This document shows positions 9,670-17,842 of a stretch of DNA of 64,000 nucleotides, in pieces. The stretch is taken from positions 38,475 to 102,474 of the forward strand of contig CAYOWK010000010.1 of assembly GCA_964407665.1 (NCBI GenBank). Reading direction: 5' to 3'. Every line of letters begins with the position of its first letter. Position 1 is the stretch's first letter. The notes under the pieces are model-generated. The model searched no databases. It was not told the DNA's origin and worked only from the letters and a program-made list of their open reading frames with translations. The DNA comes from CAYOWK01 sp964407665 (GTDB taxonomy: Bacteria > Pseudomonadota > Alphaproteobacteria > Caulobacterales > Hyphomonadaceae). The translations under genes were made by a program, and so were the position numbers.

Positions 9670-10284
9670 CTACTTGAGGCCAGGCCGCTCCAGCATGCGC
9701 TCGCGCCACGCGGCAAGGTTCGTGTGCGTCTCCCATGGGCGGAACTTCACGATGCGCCCGAACCCCATCGCGACGTGCAGCGTGATGTCGGCAATCGTGA
9801 ACCGATCGCCGGCGACATAGGGCGCAGCGCCCAGCCGTTCGTCGAACCGGGCGATCGCGCGGCGCGCGCGGCCCTCGGAGATCGCCGCCCACTCCGGACA
9901 CTGCGGTTTCTCGAGTTCGGCCATCGCCGGATGCGAGTTCCGGAACCAGTGGCCGATCTGCGAGAGATAGGTCATCTCCACGCGCCGGTCCCACATCTCG
10001 ATGAAGGCGCGCTCCTTGAAATCCACGCCCATGAGGTTCGGCTCCGGATAGAGCCCCTCGAAATAGGTGCAGATAGCGCGGCTTTCGGTCAGCGCCTCGC
10101 CCTCCTCAAGGTCCAGGGCGGGGACATGCCCGAACGGGCTGAGCGCCACATAGGACGGCTGACGGTGGTCCTGGTTGATGATGTTCACCTCGACGCGGGG
10201 GACCTCATCCCACACGCCCTTCTCCTGCAGGAAGAAGCGCACCCGGTCCGGATTGGGCGCCATCGCCGCGACGTAGAGTTTCAT
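9670..10284 (-). CDS. Glutathione S-transferase family protein
   Basis: 204 residues with a thioredoxin-fold N-terminal domain (MKLYVAAMAPNPDRVRFFL..., the cis-Pro region FGHVPALDLEEG and the glutathione-contacting ES in TESRAICTYFE) and an all-helical C-terminal domain (residues ~90-204, with a typical RFDERLG...VAGDRFTIADI N-capping segment). It conjugates glutathione to electrophiles or acts as a glutathione-dependent isomerase or reductase in the cytoplasm; the substrate cannot be told. Transcribed alone, divergent from the ABC transporter operon. Confidence 0.92.
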   Translation of the reverse strand: MKLYVAAMAPNPDRVRFFLQEKGVWDEVPRVEVNIINQDHRQPSYVALSPFGHVPALDLEEGEALTESRAICTYFEGLYPEPNLMGVDFKERAFIEMWDRRVEMTYLSQIGHWFRNSHPAMAELEKPQCPEWAAISEGRARRAIARFDERLGAAPYVAGDRFTIADITLHVAMGFGRIVKFRPWETHTNLAAWRERMLERPGLK

Positions 10285-10462
10285 CTGCCTTCAGCTCCCC
10301 GGGAACCGCGCCGGACAACCTGCGGGCGCCGCCTTCCTGATCGACCGACTCATAGCCGAAGCCCTCCAAACACCAAAGGCGCACGCCGGCGACAGTCCAG
10401 AACGGGGCTTGCCCTTGCCGGACATTCACAACATGTATTCGAGACGATCATGGGAACCCCGC

Positions 10463-11242
10463 ATGACTGCGCTTCTGGTCCGAGACCTTTCCAAGAGCTT
10501 CGGCGGCAAGAAGGCGGTCGACGGCGTCAGCTTCACCGTGAACCGGGGCGAACTCTACGCCCTGCTCGGCCCGAACGGGGCCGGCAAGACCACCACGTTG
10601 CGGATGGTAGCCGGACTTCTCTCGGCAGATAGCGGCCTGATCGAGGTGCTGGGCGTGGACGCCCGCAAGGACCCTATCGGAGCCAAGAAGCTGATCGCCT
10701 GGCTGCCGGATGAACCGCTGCTCTACGACAAGCTGACCGTGTGGGAGTATCTCGAATTCGTGGCCGGGCTCTGGCGGATCGACGCGAAGACGGCGCGCGG
10801 TCGCGCCGAAGAACTGCTCACGATGCTGGGCCTGTGGGACAATCGAAACGACCGCTGCGAGACCTTCTCGCGGGGCATGAAGCAGAAGGCCGTGCTGGCG
10901 GGCGCCCTGATCCACGAGCCGAAGCTTTTGATGCTGGACGAGCCGCTGACGGGGCTCGACGCCGCCGCCTCGCGGTTCGTGAAGGACCTGATCCGGCAGA
11001 AAGTCGCGGACGGCGCATCGGTGATCCTGACCACACACATTCTCGAAGTGGCCGAGCGCATGGCGGACCGGATCGGCATCATCCAGAACGGGCGACTTCT
11101 GATCGAGGGCGCTCTGGGCCAGCTGCAGGCGCGCGCGGGCGCCGAAGGAAAATCCCTGGAAGACGTATTCCTGTCGCTGATCGCGGAGACGCCTGCGGCA
11201 GGGCCGGCGGCTGGCGAAACCGGAGCGGCGGCGTCCGCATGA
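10463..11242 (+). CDS. ABC transporter ATP-binding protein
   Basis: 259-residue ATPase with Walker A GPNGAGKT, Q-loop, an FSRGMKQK signature in place of the usual LSGGQ, Walker B LLMLDEPL and switch His (TTHIL). It resembles the CcmA/NatA-type subunits of exporters of the ABC-2 class. The start at 10463 (MTALLVRDL...) is the family-like one; an in-frame ATG at 10433 is possible. Its TGA overlaps the ATG of the permease gene (ATGA at 11239-11242), so the two are translationally coupled and form one transporter. Substrate unknown. Confidence 0.93.
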   Translation: MTALLVRDLSKSFGGKKAVDGVSFTVNRGELYALLGPNGAGKTTTLRMVAGLLSADSGLIEVLGVDARKDPIGAKKLIAWLPDEPLLYDKLTVWEYLEFVAGLWRIDAKTARGRAEELLTMLGLWDNRNDRCETFSRGMKQKAVLAGALIHEPKLLMLDEPLTGLDAAASRFVKDLIRQKVADGASVILTTHILEVAERMADRIGIIQNGRLLIEGALGQLQARAGAEGKSLEDVFLSLIAETPAAGPAAGETGAAASA

Positions 11243-12792
11243 TTCCGCTGATGGGACGCCCCGGCGGCGCGGTGTGGTTGCTGACGCACGAATTGCGTCT
11301 GGCCTGGCGGCGCGGCAAGACGAAGAGCAAGGGCGGCCTGACGTCCCTGCTGTTCGTTGGCGCGCTGGCGGCCGCGTGGCTGGTCTTCTCCTACATCATC
11401 TTCAAGCCTATCGGTCAGAGTATCATGCCGCCGCCGCTGGGGGTGAGCCAGGCCGATGGCGTCGCACTTCTCGTCATCTCCATCGCCATGGGTTTTGTGG
11501 CGACCCTGATGATCAGCCAGGCCATCCAGCGAGCCATCGAAGCGATCTATGTTCGAAACGATCTCGACCTGTTGCTGTCCTCGCCCCTGTCCGGCTGGAC
11601 CGTCCTCATCGTGCGATCAACCGGCATCGCGGTGAGCCTGCTGCCGCTCTATGCGGGGCTCCTGCTGCCGCCAATCTTCTGGCTGACGATCTTCAACTCG
11701 CCGCTCTGGCTGGCGGCGATCCCGTCGCTGGTTGCAACCGCCTTTATCGCATCCGGCTTCGCGCTGCTGCTCGTGTCGGGTCTCTTCCGGCTGATCGGTC
11801 CGAAGAACACGCGCGTCGTGGCGCAGGTGATGAGCCTGCTGATCGGCGCCGGAGTGTTTCTGGTGTTCCAGTTGCCCAACCTCTCGCGCCGGTATTCTGG
11901 CGGCGGTGACGAGGAGGAAGACCGCTGGATCGCCTTCTTCACCAACATTCAGATTGACGCCACAGCGCCGTGGTTCCTGCCCGCGCGGGCGCTGACGGGC
12001 GACCTGCTGGCGGCGCTGGCGCTGATCGTCCTCGCGGCGTTGCTGTTTCCACTCGGCGTATGGGTGTTCAGCCAGCGCTATGTGGCGGACGCTGCCGCGG
12101 CCTCGACCATGGGCTCGAGCCGCCGGAAGGCCGATACGCGCGTCCGCAACGTCCAGGGCGGGCTGAACCGCTCCATCATCCGCAAGGAGCTGCGGCTGAT
12201 CTTCCGTGATCCCGTGCTGATCTCGCGGATCGGCCTGCAGATCGTCTACCTGATCCCGCTGGCCTTCATCCTGGTGCGGCCCGAGGAACCCGGCGGACTG
12301 TTCCAGGCGGCGGCGTTTGCGCCTGTGCTGACGCTGCTGGCGTCGTCCCTCGCGGGCAGCCTCGCCTGGATCACGATCTCGGCGGAGGACGTGCCCGACC
12401 TGATTGCGGCCGCGCCCGTTCCAAGACCGGCCATCGAGCGCGGCAAGATCGCTGCCGCCGTGGCGCCCGTCATGGGGCTTATGGCCATTCCGCTGGGCGC
12501 GCTGGCCGTCCATTCGGTCATCCCCGCCCTCTGGGCCATCGCTGGCGTTCTGGCCGGCATGCTGTCTGCGGCGACCATCCAGATCTGGAGGCAGACGCCG
12601 GGCTCCCGCCGCGATTTCATGCGCAAGCGGGCGCAAGGCTCGATGGTGGCGCAGTTCGGACAGAGCTTCGTGGCGCTGCTGATCTCCGGCGCCGCAGGCC
12701 TTGGAGCCTATGGCCTGCCGTGGCTGGCGATCATTCCGGCGATCCTGGCGCTGGCGATCTTCGGCGCCCTGCACCGGACAGCCGAGGCCTGA
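11239..12792 (+). CDS. ABC-2-like transporter permease
   Basis: 517-residue integral membrane protein, the partner of the preceding ATPase. It carries about ten hydrophobic segments arranged as two clusters (about residues 30-240 and 330-515) separated by a charged loop containing SRRKADTRVR, then NRSIIRKELRLIFRDP, a motif typical of ABC-2 type permeases where the cytoplasmic loop precedes a second membrane block. The start is fixed by the 4-base overlap with the ATPase gene. It probably exports a lipid, peptide or drug; nothing nearby tells which. A strong stem-loop follows. Confidence 0.88.
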   Translation: MIPLMGRPGGAVWLLTHELRLAWRRGKTKSKGGLTSLLFVGALAAAWLVFSYIIFKPIGQSIMPPPLGVSQADGVALLVISIAMGFVATLMISQAIQRAIEAIYVRNDLDLLLSSPLSGWTVLIVRSTGIAVSLLPLYAGLLLPPIFWLTIFNSPLWLAAIPSLVATAFIASGFALLLVSGLFRLIGPKNTRVVAQVMSLLIGAGVFLVFQLPNLSRRYSGGGDEEEDRWIAFFTNIQIDATAPWFLPARALTGDLLAALALIVLAALLFPLGVWVFSQRYVADAAAASTMGSSRRKADTRVRNVQGGLNRSIIRKELRLIFRDPVLISRIGLQIVYLIPLAFILVRPEEPGGLFQAAAFAPVLTLLASSLAGSLAWITISAEDVPDLIAAAPVPRPAIERGKIAAAVAPVMGLMAIPLGALAVHSVIPALWAIAGVLAGMLSAATIQIWRQTPGSRRDFMRKRAQGSMVAQFGQSFVALLISGAAGLGAYGLPWLAIIPAILALAIFGALHRTAEA

Positions 12793-12809
12793 TGGCCCGC
12801 ATACAGAAC

Positions 12810-12837
12810 GGCCCCCGATCCGTTGGGATCGAGGGCC
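12810..12837. terminator. Stem-loop between convergent genes (likely bidirectional terminator)
   Basis: Twelve-base stem with one mismatch (arms 12810-12821 and 12826-12837, loop GTTG), lying between the stop of the ABC permease and the stop of the hydroxyacyl-CoA dehydrogenase gene. There is no long T-run, so termination strength is inferred from position and stem. Confidence 0.7.
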
Positions 12838-12866
12838 GCTGATCTCAGAACGTCTGACAGAGCAGC

Positions 12867-14189
12867 CTAGACCTTGATGGCCTGGGCGGGGAAGTCGGAC
12901 AGCTTGCGGCCTTCGGCGGCGTACCTGCGCAGCAGGTCCGAGACCTTGATGTCCGGCACATTGGCCGACACGCGCTCGACGACCTTCACAACGCGGTCGA
13001 GGCCGACGACGTCGCCCAGGAACATCGGGCCGCCCTTGTCCTGCGGCCAGCCGTAGCCGTTCAGCCAGACCACATCAATGTCGCTGGCGGTCTGGGCCAT
13101 GCCCTCCTCCAGGATGGCGCAGCCTTCATTGATCATCGGGAAGACGCACTCCTCGACGATCTCTTCCTGCGAAACCGAGCGCTGGGCCACGCCGCTTTCC
13201 GCGGCGAACTCGCGCACGATGGCGGCGACTTCATCGGAGGGACGGCCAATGCGGTTTTCGTCGTAGTCGTAGTACCCGGCCCCGGACTTCTGGCCACGGC
13301 GCGGCGTGCGCTCGCAGATCATGTCGCGCAGCGGGTTGGCGGTCTTGGCGCCCGGCTTCCAGCCGATATCGAGACCCGCAAGGTCGGACATCTGGTACGG
13401 GCCCATCTTGAAGCCGAACTTGTTGAAGGCGGCGTCGATGTCCCACGGCATGGCGCCGGCCTTGAGCAGCGCGCCAGCCGGCTGGCCGCGCTTGTAGAGG
13501 ATGCGATTGCCGATGAAGCCCGGGCAGACGCCGGCGAGAGCCGCAACCTTGCCGATCTTCTTCGCCAGATCCATCGCGGTGGCGACCACCTCGTCAGAGG
13601 TGTGCTTGGCGCGGACGATCTCAAGCAGCTTCATGACGTTGGCGGGCGAGAAGAAGTGCAGACCGATCACGTCCTGCGGGCGCTTCACCACCGAGGCGAC
13701 TTCGTTGATGTCGAGCGCCGAGGTGTTGGTGGCGAGGATCGCGCCGGGTTTGCAGATCCGGTCGAGGTCCGAAAAGATGTCCTTCTTGACGGCCATGTCC
13801 TCGAAGACGGCTTCGATGACGAGGTCGCAGTCCGCGAGGTCTTCCCGGTTCAGCGAGCCCGTGAGCAGTCCCATGCGGATGCCCACTTCCTCCTGGGGGA
13901 AGCGGCCCTTGTCGGCAGAATTCTGGTAGTTCTTGCGGATTACGCCAAGACCGCGATCCAGCGCCGCCTGCTGGACTTCCACGATCGTCACCGGGATGCC
14001 GACATTGGCGAAGTTCATCGAAATGCCGCCGCCCATCGTGCCGGCGCCGATGACGCCGACCTTTTTGATCGGCTTGATCGCGGTGCCGGCCGGCAGGCCG
14101 ACCACGTTCCACGCCTTCTTCGTGGAGGCGGAAATGTAGGTGGAAAGCTCGGCTTCGGACGCCGCAGGTTCGAACACGGATTTGGTCAT
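12867..14189 (-). CDS. 3-hydroxyacyl-CoA dehydrogenase (stand-alone, FadB/FadJ-like C-terminal half)
   Basis: 440 residues. Oxidises 3-hydroxyacyl-CoA to 3-oxoacyl-CoA with NAD+ in beta-oxidation. The Rossmann motif GVIGAGTMGGGI is at about residues 45-56; the catalytic His region is LHFFSPANVMKLLEIV; the two C-terminal dehydrogenase domains follow (PGFIGNRIL... and VFPMINEGCAILEEG...). The N-terminal ~40 residues look like the linker that joins hydratase and dehydrogenase in multifunctional FadB/FadJ, but there is no enoyl-CoA hydratase domain here. Transcribed alone; a partner hydratase or thiolase is not in the window. Confidence 0.93.
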   Translation of the reverse strand: MTKSVFEPAASEAELSTYISASTKKAWNVVGLPAGTAIKPIKKVGVIGAGTMGGGISMNFANVGIPVTIVEVQQAALDRGLGVIRKNYQNSADKGRFPQEEVGIRMGLLTGSLNREDLADCDLVIEAVFEDMAVKKDIFSDLDRICKPGAILATNTSALDINEVASVVKRPQDVIGLHFFSPANVMKLLEIVRAKHTSDEVVATAMDLAKKIGKVAALAGVCPGFIGNRILYKRGQPAGALLKAGAMPWDIDAAFNKFGFKMGPYQMSDLAGLDIGWKPGAKTANPLRDMICERTPRRGQKSGAGYYDYDENRIGRPSDEVAAIVREFAAESGVAQRSVSQEEIVEECVFPMINEGCAILEEGMAQTASDIDVVWLNGYGWPQDKGGPMFLGDVVGLDRVVKVVERVSANVPDIKVSDLLRRYAAEGRKLSDFPAQAIKV

Positions 14190-14357
14190 GGCTCAGGTCC
14201 CTGATCGCAGGCGGGACCATCCTCAGGCCCCGCAAAGAACAGCGGTTTCCGTGCCCCCTTCGCCGCCCGGCGTCAACATCCACAGCGCTCCGGCGCGGCT
14301 GGTGAATCAGCCGGTGGAGGGGTACCGTTCCAGAAAACATGTCTCGGGAGGACACGC

Positions 14358-14885
14358 ATGAAACGTTCAATCACGGCCGCCGCGGCGGCCGCAGCCCTTC
14401 TGGCTGCCTGCAGCCCGGCGCCTGCCACGCCAGCCACCACCACACCCGTAGTTGAATCTGCCGTGGCGCCTGTCCCCGCGCAGAAGGACCCGCTGCTTTC
14501 GGCGGTGGGTATTGGCGTTTCCGACCTGCAGGCATCGGCGGACTTCTACGTCAACGTCATGGGCATGGAGCAGGTCCGGACCTACGAGCTGGACTACATG
14601 AACGAGATCCTGCTGCGCTATCCGGACGGCGAGAGCTACCTGGTGCTGATGCACTGGATCGATGGCAGCGTTCGCAACTACAAAGACAACCCGGTCAAGC
14701 TGGTGACCCGGGTCAAGGATCCGGTCGCCCTTGCCGCAAAGATCAGGGCGGCTGGCTTCGAGGTGACCCGCGAGCCGCAGCCCAGCGAGCAGGTCGGCGG
14801 CGCGATGGTAGGCTTCGCCAAGGACCCGGACGGCTACGTCCTCGAACTCCTGCCGCTTCGGCTGCCTGCCCCGCCCGCTCCATAG
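14358..14885 (+). CDS. Exported VOC/glyoxalase-fold lipoprotein
   Basis: 175 residues. A lipoprotein signal (KRSITAAAAAAALLAAC) is followed by a Pro/Ala/Thr-rich linker and one vicinal-oxygen-chelate domain, starting LLSAVGIGVSDLQASADFYVNVMGM and ending with a typical FAKDPDGYVLELL strand. VOC domains bind a metal and act as isomerases, dioxygenases or resistance proteins; an exported lipoprotein version is less common. The Shine-Dalgarno GGAGG lies six bases before the ATG. Divergent from the dehydrogenase gene. Confidence 0.88.
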   Translation: MKRSITAAAAAAALLAACSPAPATPATTTPVVESAVAPVPAQKDPLLSAVGIGVSDLQASADFYVNVMGMEQVRTYELDYMNEILLRYPDGESYLVLMHWIDGSVRNYKDNPVKLVTRVKDPVALAAKIRAAGFEVTREPQPSEQVGGAMVGFAKDPDGYVLELLPLRLPAPPAP

Positions 14886-14964
14886 ACGGGTCGGTTGCTG
14901 AAACCCGTCACCAGCCGGCGCGTTGATACCGCTGGAAGCGCAACAGGGCGCAGGAGAATTGCGT

Positions 14965-15192
14965 ATGGGTATGCTCAGGATGGTTGGCATTGGCGCCGGA
15001 CTGATCGGCGCGGGGTATCTCGCTGCCCGCATGGGCGACCTGCCCGCCCGCAAGGGGTCGAAAAAGCGCGCCATGGCTCCGGTCCGGGACGCAGGCGTCG
15101 AGAACATGACCAATCCCCCGGGCAAATGGGACAAGGTTGATCAGCAGGCAGACGAGTCGTTCCCCGCCTCTGACCCGCCCGGCAACTACTAG
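14965..15192 (+). CDS. Small conserved-looking protein ending ESFPASDPPGNY
   Basis: 75 residues: a hydrophobic N-terminal segment (MLRMVGIGAGLIGAGYLAA) likely to be a membrane anchor, a short basic middle, and a C-terminal tail with WDKVDQQADESFPASDPPGNY-like composition. Tails with ESFPASDPP occur in many small alphaproteobacterial proteins of unknown role. The start at 14965 is preferred over an upstream in-frame ATG because AGGAG lies 8 bases before it. A strong terminator follows. Function unknown. Confidence 0.7.
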   Translation: MGMLRMVGIGAGLIGAGYLAARMGDLPARKGSKKRAMAPVRDAGVENMTNPPGKWDKVDQQADESFPASDPPGNY

Positions 15193-15228
15193 GCGTCCCG
15201 ACTTCCGCGCGCGGCATTGCGTCAGGCG

Positions 15229-15260
15229 ACGCCGGAGCCCCATGGCTCCGGCGTTTGCTT
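15229..15260 (+). terminator. Rho-independent terminator
   Basis: Perfect 11-base stem (15229-15239 with 15244-15254), tetraloop CCAT, followed by TTGCTT. It ends the transcript of the small protein gene before the CMD gene. Confidence 0.8.
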
Positions 15261-15341
15261 GACGTCTCCCGGGTGCAGCTGCACCCATTGCGGACCCGCC
15301 GGGACGAGCGGGCCTGAACATGTGGGTACGGGAGCACCGCC

Positions 15342-15911
15342 ATGAGACTGAACCAGCCACGCATCGCGCCGCTGAAGGACGAGGACTTCACCCCGGAACA
15401 GGTCGAGCGTCTCGGCAAGGCGGCGGAGCGGACCGGCGGGGTCCTCAACATCTTCCGCACCCTGATCCGCGTGCCCGACGCCTACCGGGCGTTCCAGTGG
15501 TGGGGCGGCTACATTCTCAACCGCAACAGCTTGTCCCCGCGCGACCGCGAACTCCTGATCCTGCGCACCGGCTGGCTCTGCAAATCCGGCTACGAATGGA
15601 CCCAGCACCACCGTATCGGCCTGCAATCCGGCCTCGACGCCGCCGAGATCGAACGCATCAAGTCCGGGGCAGGCGCCGATGGCTGGACCGCGGCCGAACG
15701 GGCGCTGCTCGCCACTGCCGACGATCTGGTTCGGGACCACTTCGTTTCACGTCCGGTCTGGGCGCAGCTCGAGGCGCATTTTACCGAGCGCCAGCGCATG
15801 GACGCGGTCTTCACGGTCGGTCAGTACACGCAGGTGTCGATGATCCTGAACTCGTTTGGCATTCAACTGGACGAAGGCCAGACCCTCGACCCCGATCTGA
15901 AGGCGGGTTGA
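15342..15911 (+). CDS. Carboxymuconolactone decarboxylase (CMD/AhpD-fold) family protein
   Basis: 189 residues, all-helical AhpD-like fold. The CMD core is seen as LSPRDRELLILRTGWLCKSGYEWTQHH (about residues 64-91), with one Cys and the conserved YEW..H; the CXXC of peroxidase-active AhpD is absent, so a decarboxylase- or lactonase-like or unknown role is more likely than peroxidase. GGGAG precedes the start. Only four bases separate its stop from the SDR gene, so the two form an operon and probably act on the same small substrate. Confidence 0.88.
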   Translation: MRLNQPRIAPLKDEDFTPEQVERLGKAAERTGGVLNIFRTLIRVPDAYRAFQWWGGYILNRNSLSPRDRELLILRTGWLCKSGYEWTQHHRIGLQSGLDAAEIERIKSGAGADGWTAAERALLATADDLVRDHFVSRPVWAQLEAHFTERQRMDAVFTVGQYTQVSMILNSFGIQLDEGQTLDPDLKAG

Positions 15912-15915
15912 GCCC

Positions 15916-16725
15916 ATGGGCTTCGTTACCAACGGCCGGCTTGCCGGCAAGGCAGCGATCATCGTCGGCGCGGGTCAGACGCCGGGTCCCACCATCGGCA
16001 ACGGCCGGGCCATGGCGTTGCTGTTCGCCCGAGAAGGCGCGCGCGTGATGTGCGTCGACAATCGTCTCGACAGCGCCGAGGAGACGGTGGCGCTCGTGGC
16101 GGCGGAGGGCGGATCTGCCTTCGCGCATGCCGCCGACGTGACCGACTGGACTGCGAGCGCCGCCCTGTCAGCGGCGGCCATGCAGCAGATGGGGCGGATC
16201 GACATCCTCGTGAACAATGTCGGCACAGGGCGTGGCGACAAGCCGCCCCACGCCATCGAGGAGGCGGACTGGGACCGCATCATGAATGTGAACCTCAAGT
16301 CCATGGTCGCCGCCATCCGGCATGTGCTGCCGGTAATGCGCGGGCAGCGCTCGGGAGCGATCCTCAACATCTCCTCGCTCGCGGCGGTCGCCGGCCACCA
16401 CATGGTGACCTATGAGGTCTCGAAGATGGCCGTGAACCGGCTCACGACCGTCACGGCGCTGAACGGCGCCAAGTATGGCGTCCGCTGCAACGTCATCATG
16501 CCGGGCCTGATGGAGACGCCGATGGCGATGACCGGCATCGCCGCTGCATCCGGGAAGTCGCAGGACGCGCTCCGGGACGAACGCAATGCCCGGGTTCCCA
16601 TGGGGCATATGGGGACAGGCTGGGACACCGCCCATGCGGCCCTCTTTCTGTGTTCGGACGAGGCCCGGTTCATCACCGGCGTGGCGTTGCCGGTCGATGG
16701 GGGCATGTCGGCGCGAATTGGCTGA
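15916..16725 (+). CDS. Short-chain dehydrogenase/reductase (SDR)
   Basis: 269 residues, cytoplasmic NAD(P)-dependent oxidoreductase. The cofactor-binding turn near the N-terminus reads VGAGQTPGPTIGNG rather than the usual TGxxxGIG, followed by NNVGTG, the catalytic Ser region ILNISS and the YEVSK catalytic Tyr/Lys. The C-terminal LPVDGG segment is typical. It is co-transcribed with the CMD-fold gene upstream. The altered, longer glycine loop is a feature of a subset of SDRs; the substrate is unknown. Confidence 0.93.
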   Translation: MGFVTNGRLAGKAAIIVGAGQTPGPTIGNGRAMALLFAREGARVMCVDNRLDSAEETVALVAAEGGSAFAHAADVTDWTASAALSAAAMQQMGRIDILVNNVGTGRGDKPPHAIEEADWDRIMNVNLKSMVAAIRHVLPVMRGQRSGAILNISSLAAVAGHHMVTYEVSKMAVNRLTTVTALNGAKYGVRCNVIMPGLMETPMAMTGIAAASGKSQDALRDERNARVPMGHMGTGWDTAHAALFLCSDEARFITGVALPVDGGMSARIG

Positions 16726-16843
16726 CACTATGGTAACTTTTATGAGATTAGCTCCGAACGCAGTTCCAGCAGGCTCGCGCCTTGCTGCCCGGTTCCGATT
16801 GGCGTTCCCACTCCCGATGACGAGCAGATGACCGACTAGGACC

Positions 16844-17209
16844 ATGTTCAAGAAACCCGACGCAAAGAAGGGGGGGGATCTGCTGGCCCAGCGCCTGAAG
16901 GCGATTTCGGGCCGCGGAGAGTTTGAGGCGACCGACGTTCAGGAGCCTGTCGTCTACAAGGCGGTTGGCAGGCGGGCGCGTGCAATCCGCAAACCCACAT
17001 TCAAGCAGGGCACGCTGCTGCTGCCCGGCGGCGATCGGATGTCCGTGGTCGTCAAGAACATCAGCGATACGGGCGCGCGTGTCGATTTCTTCACCCGGGC
17101 CCTGCTGCCGCCCTATGTGGTGCTGGCCGAGCCCTCCCTGAGACTTCGCCGCAAGTCGAGCGTGGTCTGGCAGGTCGATGGATCGGCGGGCCTGCACTTC
17201 GTGGACTGA
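16844..17209 (+). CDS. PilZ domain protein (candidate c-di-GMP receptor)
   Basis: 121 residues. A basic N-terminal region leads into a PilZ barrel at about residues 42-120. Both c-di-GMP signature elements are visible: an RxxxR within RRARAIR and N-x-S-x-x-G in NISDTGAR. It probably binds cyclic di-GMP and passes the signal to a partner, perhaps in motility, holdfast or polysaccharide control. It stands alone; the following DUF983 gene starts 68 bases later. Confidence 0.85.
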   Translation: MFKKPDAKKGGDLLAQRLKAISGRGEFEATDVQEPVVYKAVGRRARAIRKPTFKQGTLLLPGGDRMSVVVKNISDTGARVDFFTRALLPPYVVLAEPSLRLRRKSSVVWQVDGSAGLHFVD

Positions 17210-17277
17210 AGGGTGTGCGCAACGATGCGGCATTGCGCGATCTGGACCCTCCCGGCGCCGGTATGCGAGCTTATGCC

Positions 17278-17679
17278 ATGACCCAGTCGACCGCCCTGCC
17301 CGAAAGCCCGACCAGCCGCCGCGATACGGGACTTGCCGTTCGCCGGGGGCTCGCACTGAAGTGCCCGGCCTGCGGTAAGGGGCATATTCTGAGCGGCTAC
17401 CTGAAGCCCGCTGACACGTGCGAGATCTGCGGCGAAGACTTCAGCAGCGTTCGCGCCGATGACGGCCCGGCCTGGGCGACCATCCTGCTTGTCGGCCATC
17501 TGGTCTCACCGGTCTTCTTCGTGTTCGCCTCGACCAAAGGGCCGGCCTGGACCGCCCTTACGGTTGTTTCGGCGCTGGTTATCGGGCTGACGCTCGCGAT
17601 CCTGCCGCGCGCCAAGGGCCTGTTCATGGGCGTCATCTGGGCGAACCAGGCCGGCGACGCCAGCGCTGGGAACCCCTGA
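17278..17679 (+). CDS. DUF983 family membrane protein
   Basis: 133 residues. An N-terminal zinc-ribbon-like motif (CPACGKGHILSGYL...CEICGEDF) is followed by two transmembrane helices (WATILLVGHLVSPVFFVFAST and ALTVVSALVIGLTLAILP). The family is widespread in alphaproteobacteria and has no established biochemical role. The start at 17278 gives the family's usual length; an in-frame GTG at 17215 would add 21 residues. Confidence 0.85.
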   Translation: MTQSTALPESPTSRRDTGLAVRRGLALKCPACGKGHILSGYLKPADTCEICGEDFSSVRADDGPAWATILLVGHLVSPVFFVFASTKGPAWTALTVVSALVIGLTLAILPRAKGLFMGVIWANQAGDASAGNP

Positions 17680-17735
17680 CGCTACGGGGGACAGCTGGAC
17701 CCCAGTTTGCACCGTCCGCCGAGTGGGGCGACAGA

Positions 17736-17751
17736 GGCGGCCCGGGCCGCC
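17736..17751. terminator. GC-rich perfect palindrome between convergent genes, possible terminator
   Basis: GGCGGCCCGGGCCGCC is a 16-base perfect palindrome in the 163-base gap between the DUF983 gene and the RND transporter gene, which converge. No T-run follows, and it could be a chance GC palindrome. Confidence 0.35.
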
Positions 17752-17842
17752 CTTGCGCATCAACACATAAACGCGAGGTATGGCGTGACAGCCTAGGCGA
17801 TCAGGGTGCGCCGCTTGCGCTTGCCCTGATGGCAACGGCATC